From Rhypophila decipiens (Eukaryota > Ascomycota > Sordariomycetes > Sordariales > Naviculisporaceae): DNA of 64,000 bases. The stretch lies in NCBI GenBank assembly GCA_033297075.1, contig MU858139.1, positions 62,001 to 126,000 on the forward strand, in the 5' to 3' direction. Position numbers and translations under genes: made by a program. The notes under the pieces were generated by a model. It searched no databases and was not told the origin of the DNA. It worked only from the letters and a program-made list of their open reading frames with translations. Below are positions 11,618 to 23,583 of this stretch, piece by piece (position 1 is the first letter of the stretch; each line of letters begins with the position of its first letter).

Positions 11618-13159
11618 CTAGCCAGAAGACGTGTAATGATACATCTCGTTTCCATGTGGAGCAGTGCGAGCCGCCACAGGGCATATCTCTAGTTCAAAGA
11701 CATCGCCCTCCTGGGTGAAACCGCGCCCATAACTTGAAGGCCTATATACTGTTGTCTGGGGCGCGGCAATATTAATTCGGGTGCCCATCTTATCGTCCAC
11801 CACCCTTTGAAACGTCGGCGTGCTCTGCTGGATGAACACTGATTGAACGGAAACTGGAGCTTCGTATCCGTTGGGAATAGTGGTTTGGATTGGAGCTCCT
11901 GGAGATATAATTGGCGTTTGAGGAGAGATGTTATGGGTTTGGAATGAATTGAGATTGAATGTAATAGGTGGTTCGTGGATTGGAGGTCCGCTCACAAAGG
12001 CTGGGAGAGCGGGATTGGGATCAACCGAGACATAGGAAGAGAGGTCTCCATATGGAGCAACTCGGCTGTCATAACGATAGGTCGAAAGAGGTGGAGGGCC
12101 AGGATAAGCCGAGTGCTGGGGTGGATAGTGCCCGGCACCGGTGTTGTAAGGAGCGTACGAGGCGTGCTGTTCATCCTGCGGGATAGAAAACATGTGTTGA
12201 GCGGACTGCTGGGGGTAATTATGTACATGGATGCTCGCTGGCGTAAAGGATGCTGGACCATTGCTTAGGGTTGAGGGATTGTCGAGATTCTCGAGGGAGG
12301 CAGGGTAGGCCGGTGGCAGTGTTGTCGACGTGTCTTCATCGCCCTCGGGCATAATAGAAGCGGCGCTTGGCCGGCGAGAAGTAACAAACTGGTCTTCTTC
12401 TGGCGATGAAGCCCGTTCAACCGAGGTGAAGCTGTGTATAAAGGTGGACGAAGGGGGTGAAGGAGGTGAAGGGGATCTCCTTCTCGACTTCTGCGTCTTC
12501 TTGCCGCCTCTTGGGGGTTTTGTGCCCGATACTTTTCGCTTTTTGGTCTGTCGTGCCTGGCCATCTGTTGGTCGGTCATCGCCCTGGCTCACAGTCAATA
12601 ACGAGTTCTTGGACTTGCGTGGTGGGCCATGGTCTATGTCATTCAGGTATCTGCATTTCTTTTCACAATGCTGTCTCCAGTAATAAGACGAAAAGTATCT
12701 AGTACCCCAGTGTTAGTCTATTGCCTGCGTCATGGTATCGAGAGAAAACTTCCTTTTTTCCACACCTGGACCATCGACATACCTCTCCTGTCCACTCTGG
12801 TATGTCCGGATGGCCCGTCGCCTTGTGACGGTTGAGCAGCTCAGCCTACGCTACGTTAGACCACACTTGACGGTTTATTTTACCAGGTGATGGCGTACCG
12901 AAATTAAGTGCGCACCACATGTAACGTGGTGACAACTGTATTTCTTGAAATTTTCAAGCGTTTCGAGTTCGGGCTTGAGTCGTCTGGTCTCCCCGTCCGA
13001 GTCCTGCCTGCGACTCTTGCCATGTCCCGGTTCGGACTGCTCTTTCTCGTGCCGTGGCTGAGCAGCAGATGGCTCTTGTTTAGTGTCGGCAGTTCGATTG
13101 GTTCGTCGTCCACTGGGTGGCTTCTGAGGAGTCATGCCGGGGTAAGTAGAGTTTGCCAT
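11618..13159 (-). CDS. Pro/Ser/Gln-rich nuclear-type protein, two-exon model
   Basis: The long minus-strand frame ending at 11618 has no ATG of its own (first start-like codon is TTG), so an upstream exon is needed. A consistent model joins exon 1 (13159-12899, ATG start, 87 codons) to exon 2 (12670-11618) with both junctions in phase 0, giving about 437 residues. The intron (12898-12671) has a GTACGC donor. Exon 1 is charged and ends in a Cys/His-containing stretch; exon 2 opens with HCEKKCRYL, so a small metal-binding unit could straddle the junction. A basic cluster (TKKRKVSG, KKTQKSRRR) looks like a nuclear localisation signal. The remainder is low-complexity Pro/Ser/Tyr/Gln. A transcriptional regulator is plausible but no domain is recognised. 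The intron borders are uncertain. Confidence 0.5.
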
Positions 13160-16100
13160 GGTGTCGGCGAGTCGTATGGATCGCCCGAGATGAGCGCGAG
13201 GTTGTGGCGAAGATTGCTTGAACAACTTGACTTGCTAAAGAATGAAGGTAGAGGCAAATCGAACGAGAAACAGAAGACTTGAAGTTCGAGCGGGTGATGG
13301 ATCTACAGGGTCTAACCCACCCTTTTGAGTGCCGGCAGGAGCCTGAGGGGAGGGGGTGTTGGTGATACATCTCCCAGATGCAGTCTCCAGCAAATCCTTG
13401 AAATGGATGCACTTGAAGCGAGAGAATCCAAAGCGGGAGGGGTCGGTTTGCCCAACTAGGCCCGGGATTGGTGGACGCGGAGCTCGAGCTGATGCCGCAG
13501 GGCAATGCACTCGAATTCGAAAAACTGGACGCCACGTCTTGGTCGACCTCGGGTTGGACGAAGCCTTTCTCGGTATGGTGAAGTTCGTCCGGGAGGGATA
13601 TCCATTCCCCGCTCCGTCACTTCCCCGGCCCCAGATCTTGTGTTCGATGGTCCGGAAAGACATAGGATGCCACCATCAAGACTGGGTCTTGACTCCAGAG
13701 AGGCTGATCTTGGCATATGGTACAAAAAGTGGTGCTAGTGGCGCGCCATTGTGGCGACCGACCAGGCCAATCGCGATTGTCGCGGCGCGCTTTTCGAGGC
13801 TGAGCCGCTCCAGCAACGGGACGACGCAATACAAGCCGTTTTCCTGTGGTCTAGACTCATTTGGGTTGAACACAGTCAAGATCGCCAAGGAGCTGTGCTT
13901 CGTGGGTTCCACGCCTGGCTTCAGTCCATTCAGAAAGCAATCTCGATTCTCGTCCAGATATTCAGTCGTCTGGTTGTGTGGCAGCCAATACGAAATTCTG
14001 GGGCAGCGAGCTGCATGGGACTGATCTATGAAGACGAATGTGGATAATAAGTGTCATGACGTTTCCCGTCATCATGGCGATCATCTCGGAGATAACGCTC
14101 CTTGGGTTGTAACTTGTGGTTGGTGAGATGCAGATTCCGGTGGTGCCCCGGAACTACTGCCGTGCAGGTAAAGGACAGAAAGGTAAAGACCCTAATACGT
14201 ATGGAGCTGAAATTCAGACCGGTACGGAGTACAATACAGTACTTCCAGTACCTATGTGCTCAAGCAATTACACTGCCATGCTTATCCTGGACAACAAACA
14301 GCGCCCACACAGTGAGCCGCGGGCTAATCCACGGAGCTGAATGCGACACCTTCCTCATCTTCCCATCAGCTGAACTTGAGAACGTGAACAAACAACAAGG
14401 AAGGTCCCCAGAGAGAATGGTTCATATAACCCAATGACCAGATTGGTGGTGCCCCTCAGCTTGCTTCTTCCATAGCCACAAAGTAATTACCCCGTCTTGC
14501 TCGCTCAATATCAACATAACAAGGTTTCTCACTCATGTCTATCAGGATAGATGGCACATGCAGCTTTAAGTGGCGTTCAAGACTGAACATGGTTGGTCAG
14601 ACACATACCCTCCCTCCTCCATAACCCTCACCCATGCACGGATTTTGGCAGCACTATCTCTGTATTGCGTTACTGTATCCGTATTTCGTACATACCTGAC
14701 GCGCTGTGTATTACAGGTACCGAGGCCGGACAGGGGTACGGTACCAATCAGTCCATCCATCCATTCTGGGCATCCACCATTCGGACCCCAATCCGGTGTC
14801 GCTGGCCATCTGCATCTCCGATTATGTAATCAGTTGGACTGCTGGAGACACATTGACACACTTCGAACTCCCTCCCTTTCTTGCCTCCAGGTCAGATGGG
14901 GAAGAGGCGAAAGGGAGGCAAGAGTCCCAATCTTTTCGGGCCAAAGAGGACTCCCCGCTGAATCTCAACGTCTTCCGTTCTACCCAACCCTACAACACGC
15001 ATGCTACGTAGCACAACTGCGGCGATCACAGGTGCCAAACTAGCATCAAATTATCAATGACAGGAAACGCCGTCCGTCGCCTCGGGTATGCTATGTCGCC
15101 ATCTGTTGGTGCAATGTCACACAACAGAGCTGGTAGGATCAAAACTTGCTCCGGGGGTACAGATCTAACGTACACGATCTATCCAAGATCCGGCAACCAG
15201 CAAGGGCAAGGGTGCAAGCCGGCCAATCTCGTTTTGGTTTCTTTTCCTTTGCTCTTTTCGAAGTTTTCGTCCCTTTGTATCTGACCCTGCGCCGATGTGC
15301 AGTGTCGATCGCCGGTGGGCGGCAAGGAAGGCAAGAGTGGTATGACGCATCATGATGGTCCACAGAAGGTCGAGTACGGTCTGGCCCTTGATGAGGCCAT
15401 GAAGATCCTTCCTTTTCTGGTTTGCAGTCGTTCACTGCCAGGCCTGCATGATCTATTGCACTACCTGAGTAACAAATAGTGGGAATAATTTATCAGATCC
15501 TTCCATTTGCGCTTGCCTGTCAGTCACCTCAAGAGCTACATCAGGAAAGTCTTGACCTTGGATCAACACAAACCTGACTCTCTTGGGTAACGGGTTTCCC
15601 CCTCTCTGAGCTGGAGAGTGCGAAAGAGGAAAGCCGAAGAGCTGCAGCTCAACAAGCGGTTGACCGGCACGCCTTGTCGTTTAACTGTCCAGCCAGTCAA
15701 CTGGGTCCAAAAATGCTGTCCAGGTTTTTGGAACCAAGCTGCCCTTGATGGACGGTTAATAAACCCGAGCTATCACCTTTTGCACCTCCTCCCCCCAGCA
15801 CACAAAAGGAACGAAGTCGGTGTGTGATGATTGCCATGATCGGGCATCGTGATGCTCTATGGGAGATCACGATCATCTCGCCCACATAATTACCCTCCCC
15901 CGGCCCTTCCCCCTTCCCAACTCGGCAGTCGCTGTTCTCATATGCCGAAGGACATTTCTCCTTTTTACGTATAATCTACAAACACACTGCGTCATCTACA
16001 TCATCGCATATCTGGAAGGTTATTTGCGCCCCCTGCACGCTCTGTCCATGTTGTACAAACATGTCATCGCATTATCCTGCGAGATCTTTGTAACCACACC

Positions 16101-16792
16101 TCCCGCTGCCCTCTACCCAGTGGCAGTGACACAGGCTGACTGACGGGCATAAGCCATTGTGACACTGCATCTACCTATGGCCAGACGTCAGTTGTCTTTG
16201 TCAGCGGGTATTTTCGCTTGTCTGCGCAGTATGGGACGCGAAGGGCTGCACCCCATGGTGCTGCCTGGGAAGTACAAAGAACCTTTGTCCCCTTGTAGCC
16301 CCACACAACACGCAGTCCATTTGTTTACCTGGTTATTATGGTGCCCCTTTTTTCTGCCTTGTGTCGCTAGTCTATCGATATCTTTCCTTTTGCTTCATCC
16401 TTCTCCGTGGTAAATCCAATTATTCCCGCCCGGTCGAGAACTCCGGATCTGCGCTGGAGGCCGTCGAATGATTCGGAGGTGGAGGAGCAAGACAATATTA
16501 CTGACTCGGCATTGACTTTGACAATTCTATCCATGATGGTGCTCAAAATGTATTTGTCATGACAATCTAGATATCCAGTGGCTACGTAGAAGATCCTCCT
16601 GCATGGTCCAGACTCTTCATCCCACCCTCCCCGGATCTTTTCGTTCTTCAATCTAGTGCAAATCCTTTATGACCTGTCGTTCTAAGAATTCAGTTGAGGG
16701 AAGTCCGCTCCGCCCAAGCCCAATGAAATCCGTCCAAACTGGTTAAAGGAAACTATTCATCATTTCATCACGTGTGTCCCAGTCAGCCTCCG
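13160..16792. other. Intergenic, no gene seen
   Basis: Overlapping frames occur on both strands, notably plus 13356-14024 and minus 13235-13663, but they mirror one another and show no motif, start context or splice logic. I see no transposon ends or long repeats. Confidence 0.3.
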
Positions 16793-19131
16793 TCAGTGCA
16801 GAAGCAATCCTTCGGAAATGACGATGATACGACTCAGTATCTCCGGGACAGCGCACTCCGAGTTACTGCTCGTCTCATCCTCATCCTCACGCTTCTTCTT
16901 CATTTCGTGGTTGCGTTGTCGTTTTGTGGCTTGGAGGGTCTGCCCAGAAGGGGCTCTCGTTGCTCTGGCTACGGGATTTGAATTCACAGGCCAGTGAGCT
17001 GCTGAGAGCCAACCTGATATGAACTGGAGATTTACGTGGGTTTTGCCCGTGAGAGGCTCCAAACGTGGAGTTGGGTGCTGAGGCCAACCAAAGATGCTCG
17101 TCGTCGTCGATGTCATGATTCGTGTAGTGTTCTGTTGGACACCAGTCAGGTCAGGATTGATCCATCGTGTTGAACGAAACGAGAAGGGAGAAGGGCCACC
17201 CACATGTAAGCAAGAGCTCTTCGTCATGTCACTTGTCGTCAACCTTTCCGCCGATATTCCCTTCTCTCTGCTCTTGTCGTCCTCCAGTCTGCGAACCTCA
17301 TCCAGCCAAAGAGAGCGTATCTCGGCCGCACTGAGCCGCTCACGCACCACCCTGGGCTGAAGCATATTGTCGAGAATGATGCGACTAGCGATTTCCAAAA
17401 ATCCACGGTCCGTTTCCGGTACCGCTTTTAATGCCAAGCGGTGCATCTCCTCCACGCATGACAGGTGAGAGCTGCCGTTGTGGAATCCCCCGGCCCATTC
17501 AAGTCCCTTGAGACGAGTATGCTCGTTCTCGGCGATCCGGCGCCGATGATATTCCGCCACGCCCCATTCACCGAGTGGTGAGCAACGGATCAACATCTCG
17601 CTGAAGAGGCAGCCTAGAGCCCAGATGTCGGCTGAAGGCGTATATTTCTCGGGAGGGGGCAATTTCCTGCGGTAGTCGGGATGACCTATACATTCGGGAG
17701 CCACTGGTAGGGACAGTCAGCCAAATTCCGTATCTCCTTTTATTTCTATGACCTTCCCAAACGAAGGAACAGTCCAGCTGTTATTTGATTGATTGATGCG
17801 GACTCACTGTAAACATAGTTGAACAGGTAGCTCGACTCAGCTGGCTCGTCTTGCTCAATATTGGCTTTGGATATCCCAAAGTCGGCAATCTTGAAACATG
17901 GCACATCAATGTCGTGTAAAGATGTCCCCCCCGAGTAGAGGATATTTGTTTCGTTGACATCACGATGTACACTGTACTTGATCATTAGATTAACGGCCTT
18001 ATATACTTACTTGCCAGTGAAGAGCGGAGGAGGATTCTGTGAAACAAAGCGCAAGCCAAACCTCAAAAAGGGCACTTACATGCCCAGCTGATGAGCTGCC
18101 TCAAGACCTGTCAGAATTTTGAACATTTGATGCCAGAATGACAATCGATCTTTCCAGATCGACGATGACATGAGGCAGATGTTGTCTTCACAGAACCTTG
18201 ATAGCGATCCGCCATGGGCATACTCTAGGACAATGATCCGCCGTGTTGTGCTGACTCTGGCCCCAAATCGCTGCTGGACAGGTTCAAGTTTGCTGCTGGT
18301 TAGGTCCTGGTCCCCATCAAAAGAATTCCAGTGTCTTGTGCTGGATTCCTTGGGGTCTCTGGTTTCGCGTGGCCACTGTTCTGCACAGTTCGGGAACACA
18401 TAAGCGCCGCAAAAGCCGGTCACGCCTTGGAGAAGGTTCGGGGCAGATTTGGTAGAGATCTCGGCATAGAACCGGGCCTCAGGGTCGACAGCTGTGGATT
18501 CAAATGCCTTGAATACTACCTCGTTTGACCGGGCATTCTCGGGTTTGCAGCAGTCATAGAGCTTAACTCGGTACAGTGCGGTGCCCCGGTGGCCTGCCCC
18601 TCCGTCCTCTTGAAGCTGCGTGATGTTACGGATAGGGAGGATCTGAGATCTTGGAACCTCGATCTCCGTGGCAAGATCTCTACCGAATATCAAGGGGCAA
18701 AAGGTCCATTGCCAGCTCAGGAATAGCTTCCTGGTTGGGTTATTCTCCGAAGTCGTTGGCCACGTTTTGGACACAAGGTGTCTTGATCGAAGTGGCAGGT
18801 GCTCATCTGTGACTTGCCTCTTCGTGAAATCGACTATCCTTGAAGGAGAGCCGACGTAGCACAGTATTGAGAATATCAGGAGATGCGAGGTTGCAAGTTG
18901 ATCGACGGATAACCGACCCAATTTTGTCGACTTGTCGTTTCCGATCACCTCTCGGATCTTGTTGAGAGACCAGAATCCCTCCAATGCTACTTTGCACACG
19001 AATTTCCGGGTCCGGTTGTTGCAATCAATGCCCTCGTGGAGGTGGTATCCAAGGTGGTTGTCGATGTAATCGCGGAACTCACCAACTATGGAACTTGCTG
19101 ACGGAAGGATGCAATGGTGCTTCAAATCCAT
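16793..19131 (-). CDS. Protein kinase-like gene, three exons
   Basis: The model has exons 19131-18080, 17971-17808 and 17703-16793, with introns of 108 and 104 nt (GTAAGT and GTGAGT donors), and encodes 708 residues. Both junctions rebuild kinase motifs exactly: QLG-I-VHRD at the first and VY-M-APECI at the second. Seen in order are an N-terminal fungal-type region (1-165), the N-lobe lysine in VVFKAFE (Lys208), the catalytic loop H353-R-D355-V-N-E-T-N, the metal-binding D380-F-G, the APE motif, and DIWALGCLFSEML of subdomain IX. The usual lysine of the HRDxK loop is replaced (VNE), although Asp and Asn remain. The tail after about residue 500 is low-complexity and basic. Activity as a Ser/Thr kinase is likely but unproven; the target is unknown. 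ATG 19131 is the first in-frame Met after a stop. Confidence 0.85.
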
Positions 19132-19885
19132 GGTTCGGAGGATCAAAAAGCTCAGGAAATCAGCGCTGGTTTCAGGGGCTCATAGCAACGTGGCTGACCT
19201 TCTGCAGTCTGTGCCGTAGGCTTGCATGCTTCGAGAGACGACAGTGATGAAAAATGATGAACAAAGTTATTGTTTTGCTACCATCTCGTAACCCGAATCC
19301 AGGGCAAATGGCAATTTTTGAATGGGGGAACACAACCCATCACAAATTGTGGGCTCGACTCTCCTGTCACGTTCTTACCAGCATTGTTCCCCGGTCTGTC
19401 ACCGCCAAAACATTACATGTCATGTAACGCGCTGGACGCCCAAAAAAGACCTAACCATGCTTCCCCTGCTTCCTAAAAACGGTTCAGACAACGCCTCCCG
19501 ACCAGGATCAGGGCCGAAGCACCGGGGAAACACGGGGTTAGCTCCGGCTTACGGCGGGTAGCAGTTCGTCCGTCAACCGTATTTATTCACTTGAAATACC
19601 GAGGAATCGCGCATGTAATGCAGGACGTACTGAAATAAAGTCAGCACCGAAACCAGACCAGAAGTGCCAAAAGGGTTTCCAGCTCTAGCTATCCAGCCCC
19701 AAACTCATCTACTTCCCCGAGCCATTCTGACGCCGGCGCTGTGCATATGCTGCAAGGATGTGTACCAGAGAAGAACTCGACACAGGTGTGTTAATAGAAG
19801 TGCGGTCAAGGTCTTGTGCCAGCAATCGAGCAGACCAGCCAATCAATCTCTTGAATTACCGGATTACCCATCGAATCCGTGGGGG
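19132..19885. other. Intergenic between convergent/tandem minus-strand genes
   Basis: Upstream region of the kinase gene and downstream region of the CorA-like gene. No additional coding signal is visible. The minus-strand open frame that continues below 19886 is only read-through in the wrong frame past the true stop of the neighbour. Confidence 0.4.
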
Positions 19886-21971
19886 TCAGGCCAAACTGGA
19901 CGCCATCTTGACGCGCGCTCGAGCTTTTAGGCACCAGAATACGACCAGACCGACTGCAGTCAATGGACCAGCGATTTTGAAGAACAACGCCAAAGCGATG
20001 TAATTGACCAGACAGTTGCCAGTCTCCGCCTGGCACTCGAAAATGGGACTCTGGAGAAGGCCCTACAGTTGCAAAGATTATGTTAGTTAGGCGTGAATAA
20101 TAACGAGAGGGTTGATCATATCTTACGGTAGTAACTGTGGAAAAGAAGGGAAGAAAGACGAGAAACGCAATGATGTACCCCCACCATGATATGTCGGCCG
20201 TCCGGGAGGCAACATTTTGCATGAGAGTTGACATGTCGTGGGCAGCTTCGGCGAACATTCGGCTGGCGTAAGCGCCGCGGAGCTCTAAAATGCTCTCCAA
20301 CTGACGGCAACACATCGTTAGCAAAAGAGAGTTGAATGAGCTCAGTCCCACCGACGGTCGGGTTGTCGGTCTCAGAGGTGCTCTGTCACCTACCAAAGGG
20401 ATGTCTGAATCGGCAATGGTCGTCCGCAGTGATACCAATTGCTTCTCACTCCTTTCGAAGCCCCTGGTGATTGCTTTCACCTTTCCAACAAATCGGGAGA
20501 TGGAGCTGTTGATGGCCTTTTCGTCCTCCGGGCTGATATTGCGAGGATAGTATTGAGCGAGTTCGCGGTAGTAGTCGCAAATGTCGTTCAGGGCCTGGCG
20601 GTTGAGCTCGCATGTTCGCCTCGCCTCCTCCACTCTGCGGTGTATTGCAGTGACAGTCTGGAGGTCCCTGAAACTAAACTCGCCCAAAGTGAAGGCCTCC
20701 TCATGGGTGATATCGTGAGCGTCAGTCTTCTCAGGGCACGCATCGACTTTGGAATCCTTGTGTCTCCCGTAAATTCTGATACGTTGCAGCAGTGACAAAC
20801 ATCCCCCAGACCGGTCGTCATGGCTGTTGCTCGCGAAGTCTGCAGTCGTTGGCGATCCCCCGGGCAGATTGGTTGCGTATGGTCGGCAATCAACCGGGAT
20901 TTCGCGTCCCCTCTCTGCTTTTTCGGTCAGATATTGGTCAATCCACCTAATGAACCATCTCCAGCTATCCTCACACCAGTGGAAGTATATAAGATGTGTA
21001 GCGAGGGCGGCTTCTAATAAAAGAGGAACATCGGGTCTGTCTTCGCTAAGATCTGCGGATGAGGTGAAGCAAGTTGCCAACATGGGAGGGTTTCTCATGA
21101 TCTTCTTCTGGAGAATAGCGTTTGACTTGGTCGTAATCCAGAGAGCCTTCCCCGTCACAAGATCAAATGAATGGTACGCGGCGCAGGGACGGATCCGCCA
21201 TGGCCAGGTATCGCTGTCTCCAGGGGCAGCACGTTCCGCTGAACGCAGTAGAATCGAGTGCCTGACTTCGTGTCCTGAACGGCCAAGTTGTGGAATGGGT
21301 GCAAGACCAGGGTGCATGTAATAAGCATTATGGTCTGTGAATCGAGATAGACAGGCGTCAAGTTGTTCTCGTTGCTCGCCGAAAGTGACGAGGTCATCTA
21401 AATAGAATGGCGCGACTTGATGAAAGGTCAAGAGCTTCTTGAGAAGACCTTCTGAACAGTTAAGCTGGCTCCGAGAATGCCACGCGTTGATGAAGCTAGG
21501 AAGAAAGTGTAATGTCAGTACAGGAGACACTTTCTGAGCTTCGTTGGAGAAGCCTGGCCATATCGACACCACAAAACGAGCCTCACGTACACATGGCGGT
21601 ATCGGATATTCTTCTCATTACGCTTGTCCAGATGATCATGAAGTTCCTTCGAGTCATTAATTTGTTGCTCGGAAAACTCTGTCCTGTTATTAGAATCTGT
21701 TCTAAGCTTGACGCTTGATGGAATTCGAGGCGGGAGTTGGCGTACCCTGATCACCCGCGCAGTGCTCCCACAGAGTGATTCTTGATCGCCCTTCGCTAAA
21801 AAGACGCGGCGCATGTTCCTGAAGAAGCTTCTGATATTCTTCCAAAACGTCGTTGGAGAGAGACCAAAACGGGAGAGTAAATGGGTACTCCCGGAAGTTG
21901 TTGTAGGCCTTCAGGAATTTGTCGAAGGAGGGCCTATCCATCTCCTTTTCGGCCCGGGGTTCAGAGTCCAT
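19886..21971 (-). CDS. CorA-like transporter-domain protein, five exons
   Basis: The exons are 21971-21746, 21696-21591, 21495-20394, 20300-20127 and 20062-19886, giving 594 residues. All junctions keep frame; introns are 49, 95, 93 and 64 nt. The N-terminus (YNNFREYPFTLPFWSLSND) and the following FINAWHSRSQL...YLDDLVTFGEQ match the fungal-only CorA-like transporter family. A long helical middle (residues about 330-510) is followed by two membrane segments, WWGYIIAFLVFLPFF (about 516-532) and CLVNYIALALFFKIAGPL through VGLVVFW (about 552-582). The canonical GMN signature of true Mg2+ channels is absent from the loop between them (SPIFECQAETGN). Magnesium transport is therefore uncertain. The real C-terminus needs the 64-nt intron; reading through it gives a false longer tail. 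Confidence 0.85.
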
Positions 21972-23187
21972 GATTCTGAAGTTTCGTGGAAGGTGGCGTG
22001 CAACGATGGTACAGTAATGTCAGTGAGACGGACTGCAAAAAGAGCAGTCGACCGAGAATCGGGCTCGATCAGCTATTTGAAGGAAATTCTTCACTCTAGA
22101 CCAAGATGGAAGGAGCAAACTTGTCAGTTTTCACAACCCTGGTTTTGGCCTGGCCGCCTTCAGATGCGGCCCCCAACCCCCAAAAATGTGCCCGGAGGTC
22201 AACCTTTTCGAACCCAGGCCAACCAATGCTGGTCAGCTGATTCGATGAGAGCCCTTTCCGTTGGGTTATCACAGTACTCCCTGTTAACTGGCAGGTCGCT
22301 TGCAGGCGGCAATTGCCGCGGCAAGAAGGAGGGGTTCGGCAGGTGTGTGTTGGTGTCGGAGGGCAGGGAGAGATCGGGAAGCCGCGCCTGGCCAAGACAT
22401 CGGCACAGCTTAAGGAAAGACAGGTGCAAGATGCATCTTCGAATTTCAATGAGAGGAGTTGAGGCTCGGTCCATCCAAAGAGTTACTTGGAATTTGGTTG
22501 GAGGCTGGTTTACTCCATTGGTGTTTTGAGTGGACTGTTGTCAGTACAGCATCCGATGAGGCTTTTTTGACCGATTTTATGCCTCGGAACCCAACACCCT
22601 TGGGCTGCCGCCGAGTCCAATGCGCGGTCAAGGATAAGGTATGTAGGCTTGCCGCCAGATTGTGGCTGTACATAACCGATATAACAGTACCCGGTCCAAT
22701 TTGTGCAGGTCTGTATCCTTTATCGGCGTGCCACGTTGGATAGATGTTGGAAAGCGGTTCTGTGGGTGGGGTGCTTAATTGGGCACAAGCCACCAAGCTT
22801 TCATGTCTACCGTCGCCCGATATAGCGGTGAACGATGGGAGAGAGCCTCGAGGTCTGCCCTGAGTGAGGTCATTTTTATACCTCTACGTTGCCTCAGGAA
22901 GGGTATGTCATGGAAGAAGAGATCAGGCCACGGCAGGAGGAAGCTTTTCTCCCGCCGTAAAAGGTCACATTTCGAACCGACACCAGCGCTGGGATATCGA
23001 GACAACAGTAATGAGTGTGTTAATAACTCCGATAGCGAGAATTTATCCATTTGTTTGACGACGTCCCGATCCTGCTAATTCTGGGACTTTGTAATTCGAT
23101 CCTGCTTTAAACCAATCGAAAATGGATCCACTCAAAGCCCGTTGAGGCTGGGAACACTTTCCAACATCATGTCCTCCTTGCCCGCCT
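21972..23187. other. Intergenic, no gene seen
   Basis: Promoter side of the CorA-like gene and downstream flank of the small spliced gene. Frames on both strands are mutual shadows without features. Confidence 0.35.
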
Positions 23188-23583
23188 CTAAGGTCCCGTG
23201 CGTAGTTTCAGGATATCGTCTTTTTCGGCCTGACATGCCATAATAAAAGTAATTTCTGTCAGCTCCAAGCATGATAACAAGCTTATAACCTTCGCCCAAT
23301 GATGATGGAGTAACTTACACCAGTCAGGTATCGCGGGATTTTGAAGTAGTAGCTACGACCTCCTCCTGCTCCTCCAAGCTTCATCATGAGTTGAAACGCG
23401 GTCAGCACTGATATGGCTCCCTATATTCCGACACCTTGTTGAAGAATAAATTATAATTCTTTCTGAATTACATACCTCCACGGTGATTGTGCTGTCGTTG
23501 AAGAGGGACCGCAAGTAATTCTCGAGAGGCCCGGATAGCAAATAGTATGATGAAACGGTGTCAGTGACCTTGCTGGACGACAT
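23188..23583 (-). CDS. Small spliced gene of unknown function (about 83 residues)
   Basis: The exons are 23583-23476 (ATG start, 36 codons), 23420-23319 (34 codons) and 23229-23188. Introns are 55 nt (GTATGT...ATATAG) and 89 nt (GTAAGT...GTCAG), both in phase 0. The product starts MSSSKVTDTVSS, continues with a mixed segment LLSGPLENYLRSLFND, a weakly hydrophobic GAISVLTAFQLMMKLGG, then a GAGGG loop and SYYFKIPRYLTG before a short charged tail. No family is recognised and no signal peptide is seen. Using the alternative donor two bases earlier would give a different, basic C-terminus (about 101 residues). Good splice consensus and clean frames argue for a real gene; transcripts would decide. 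Confidence 0.45.

Noticed and set aside
19806..19885. C-terminal extension of the CorA-like frame past 19886
   Set aside because: Arises by reading through the 64-nt intron in the wrong frame; the spliced frame stops at 19886 after a proper membrane helix.
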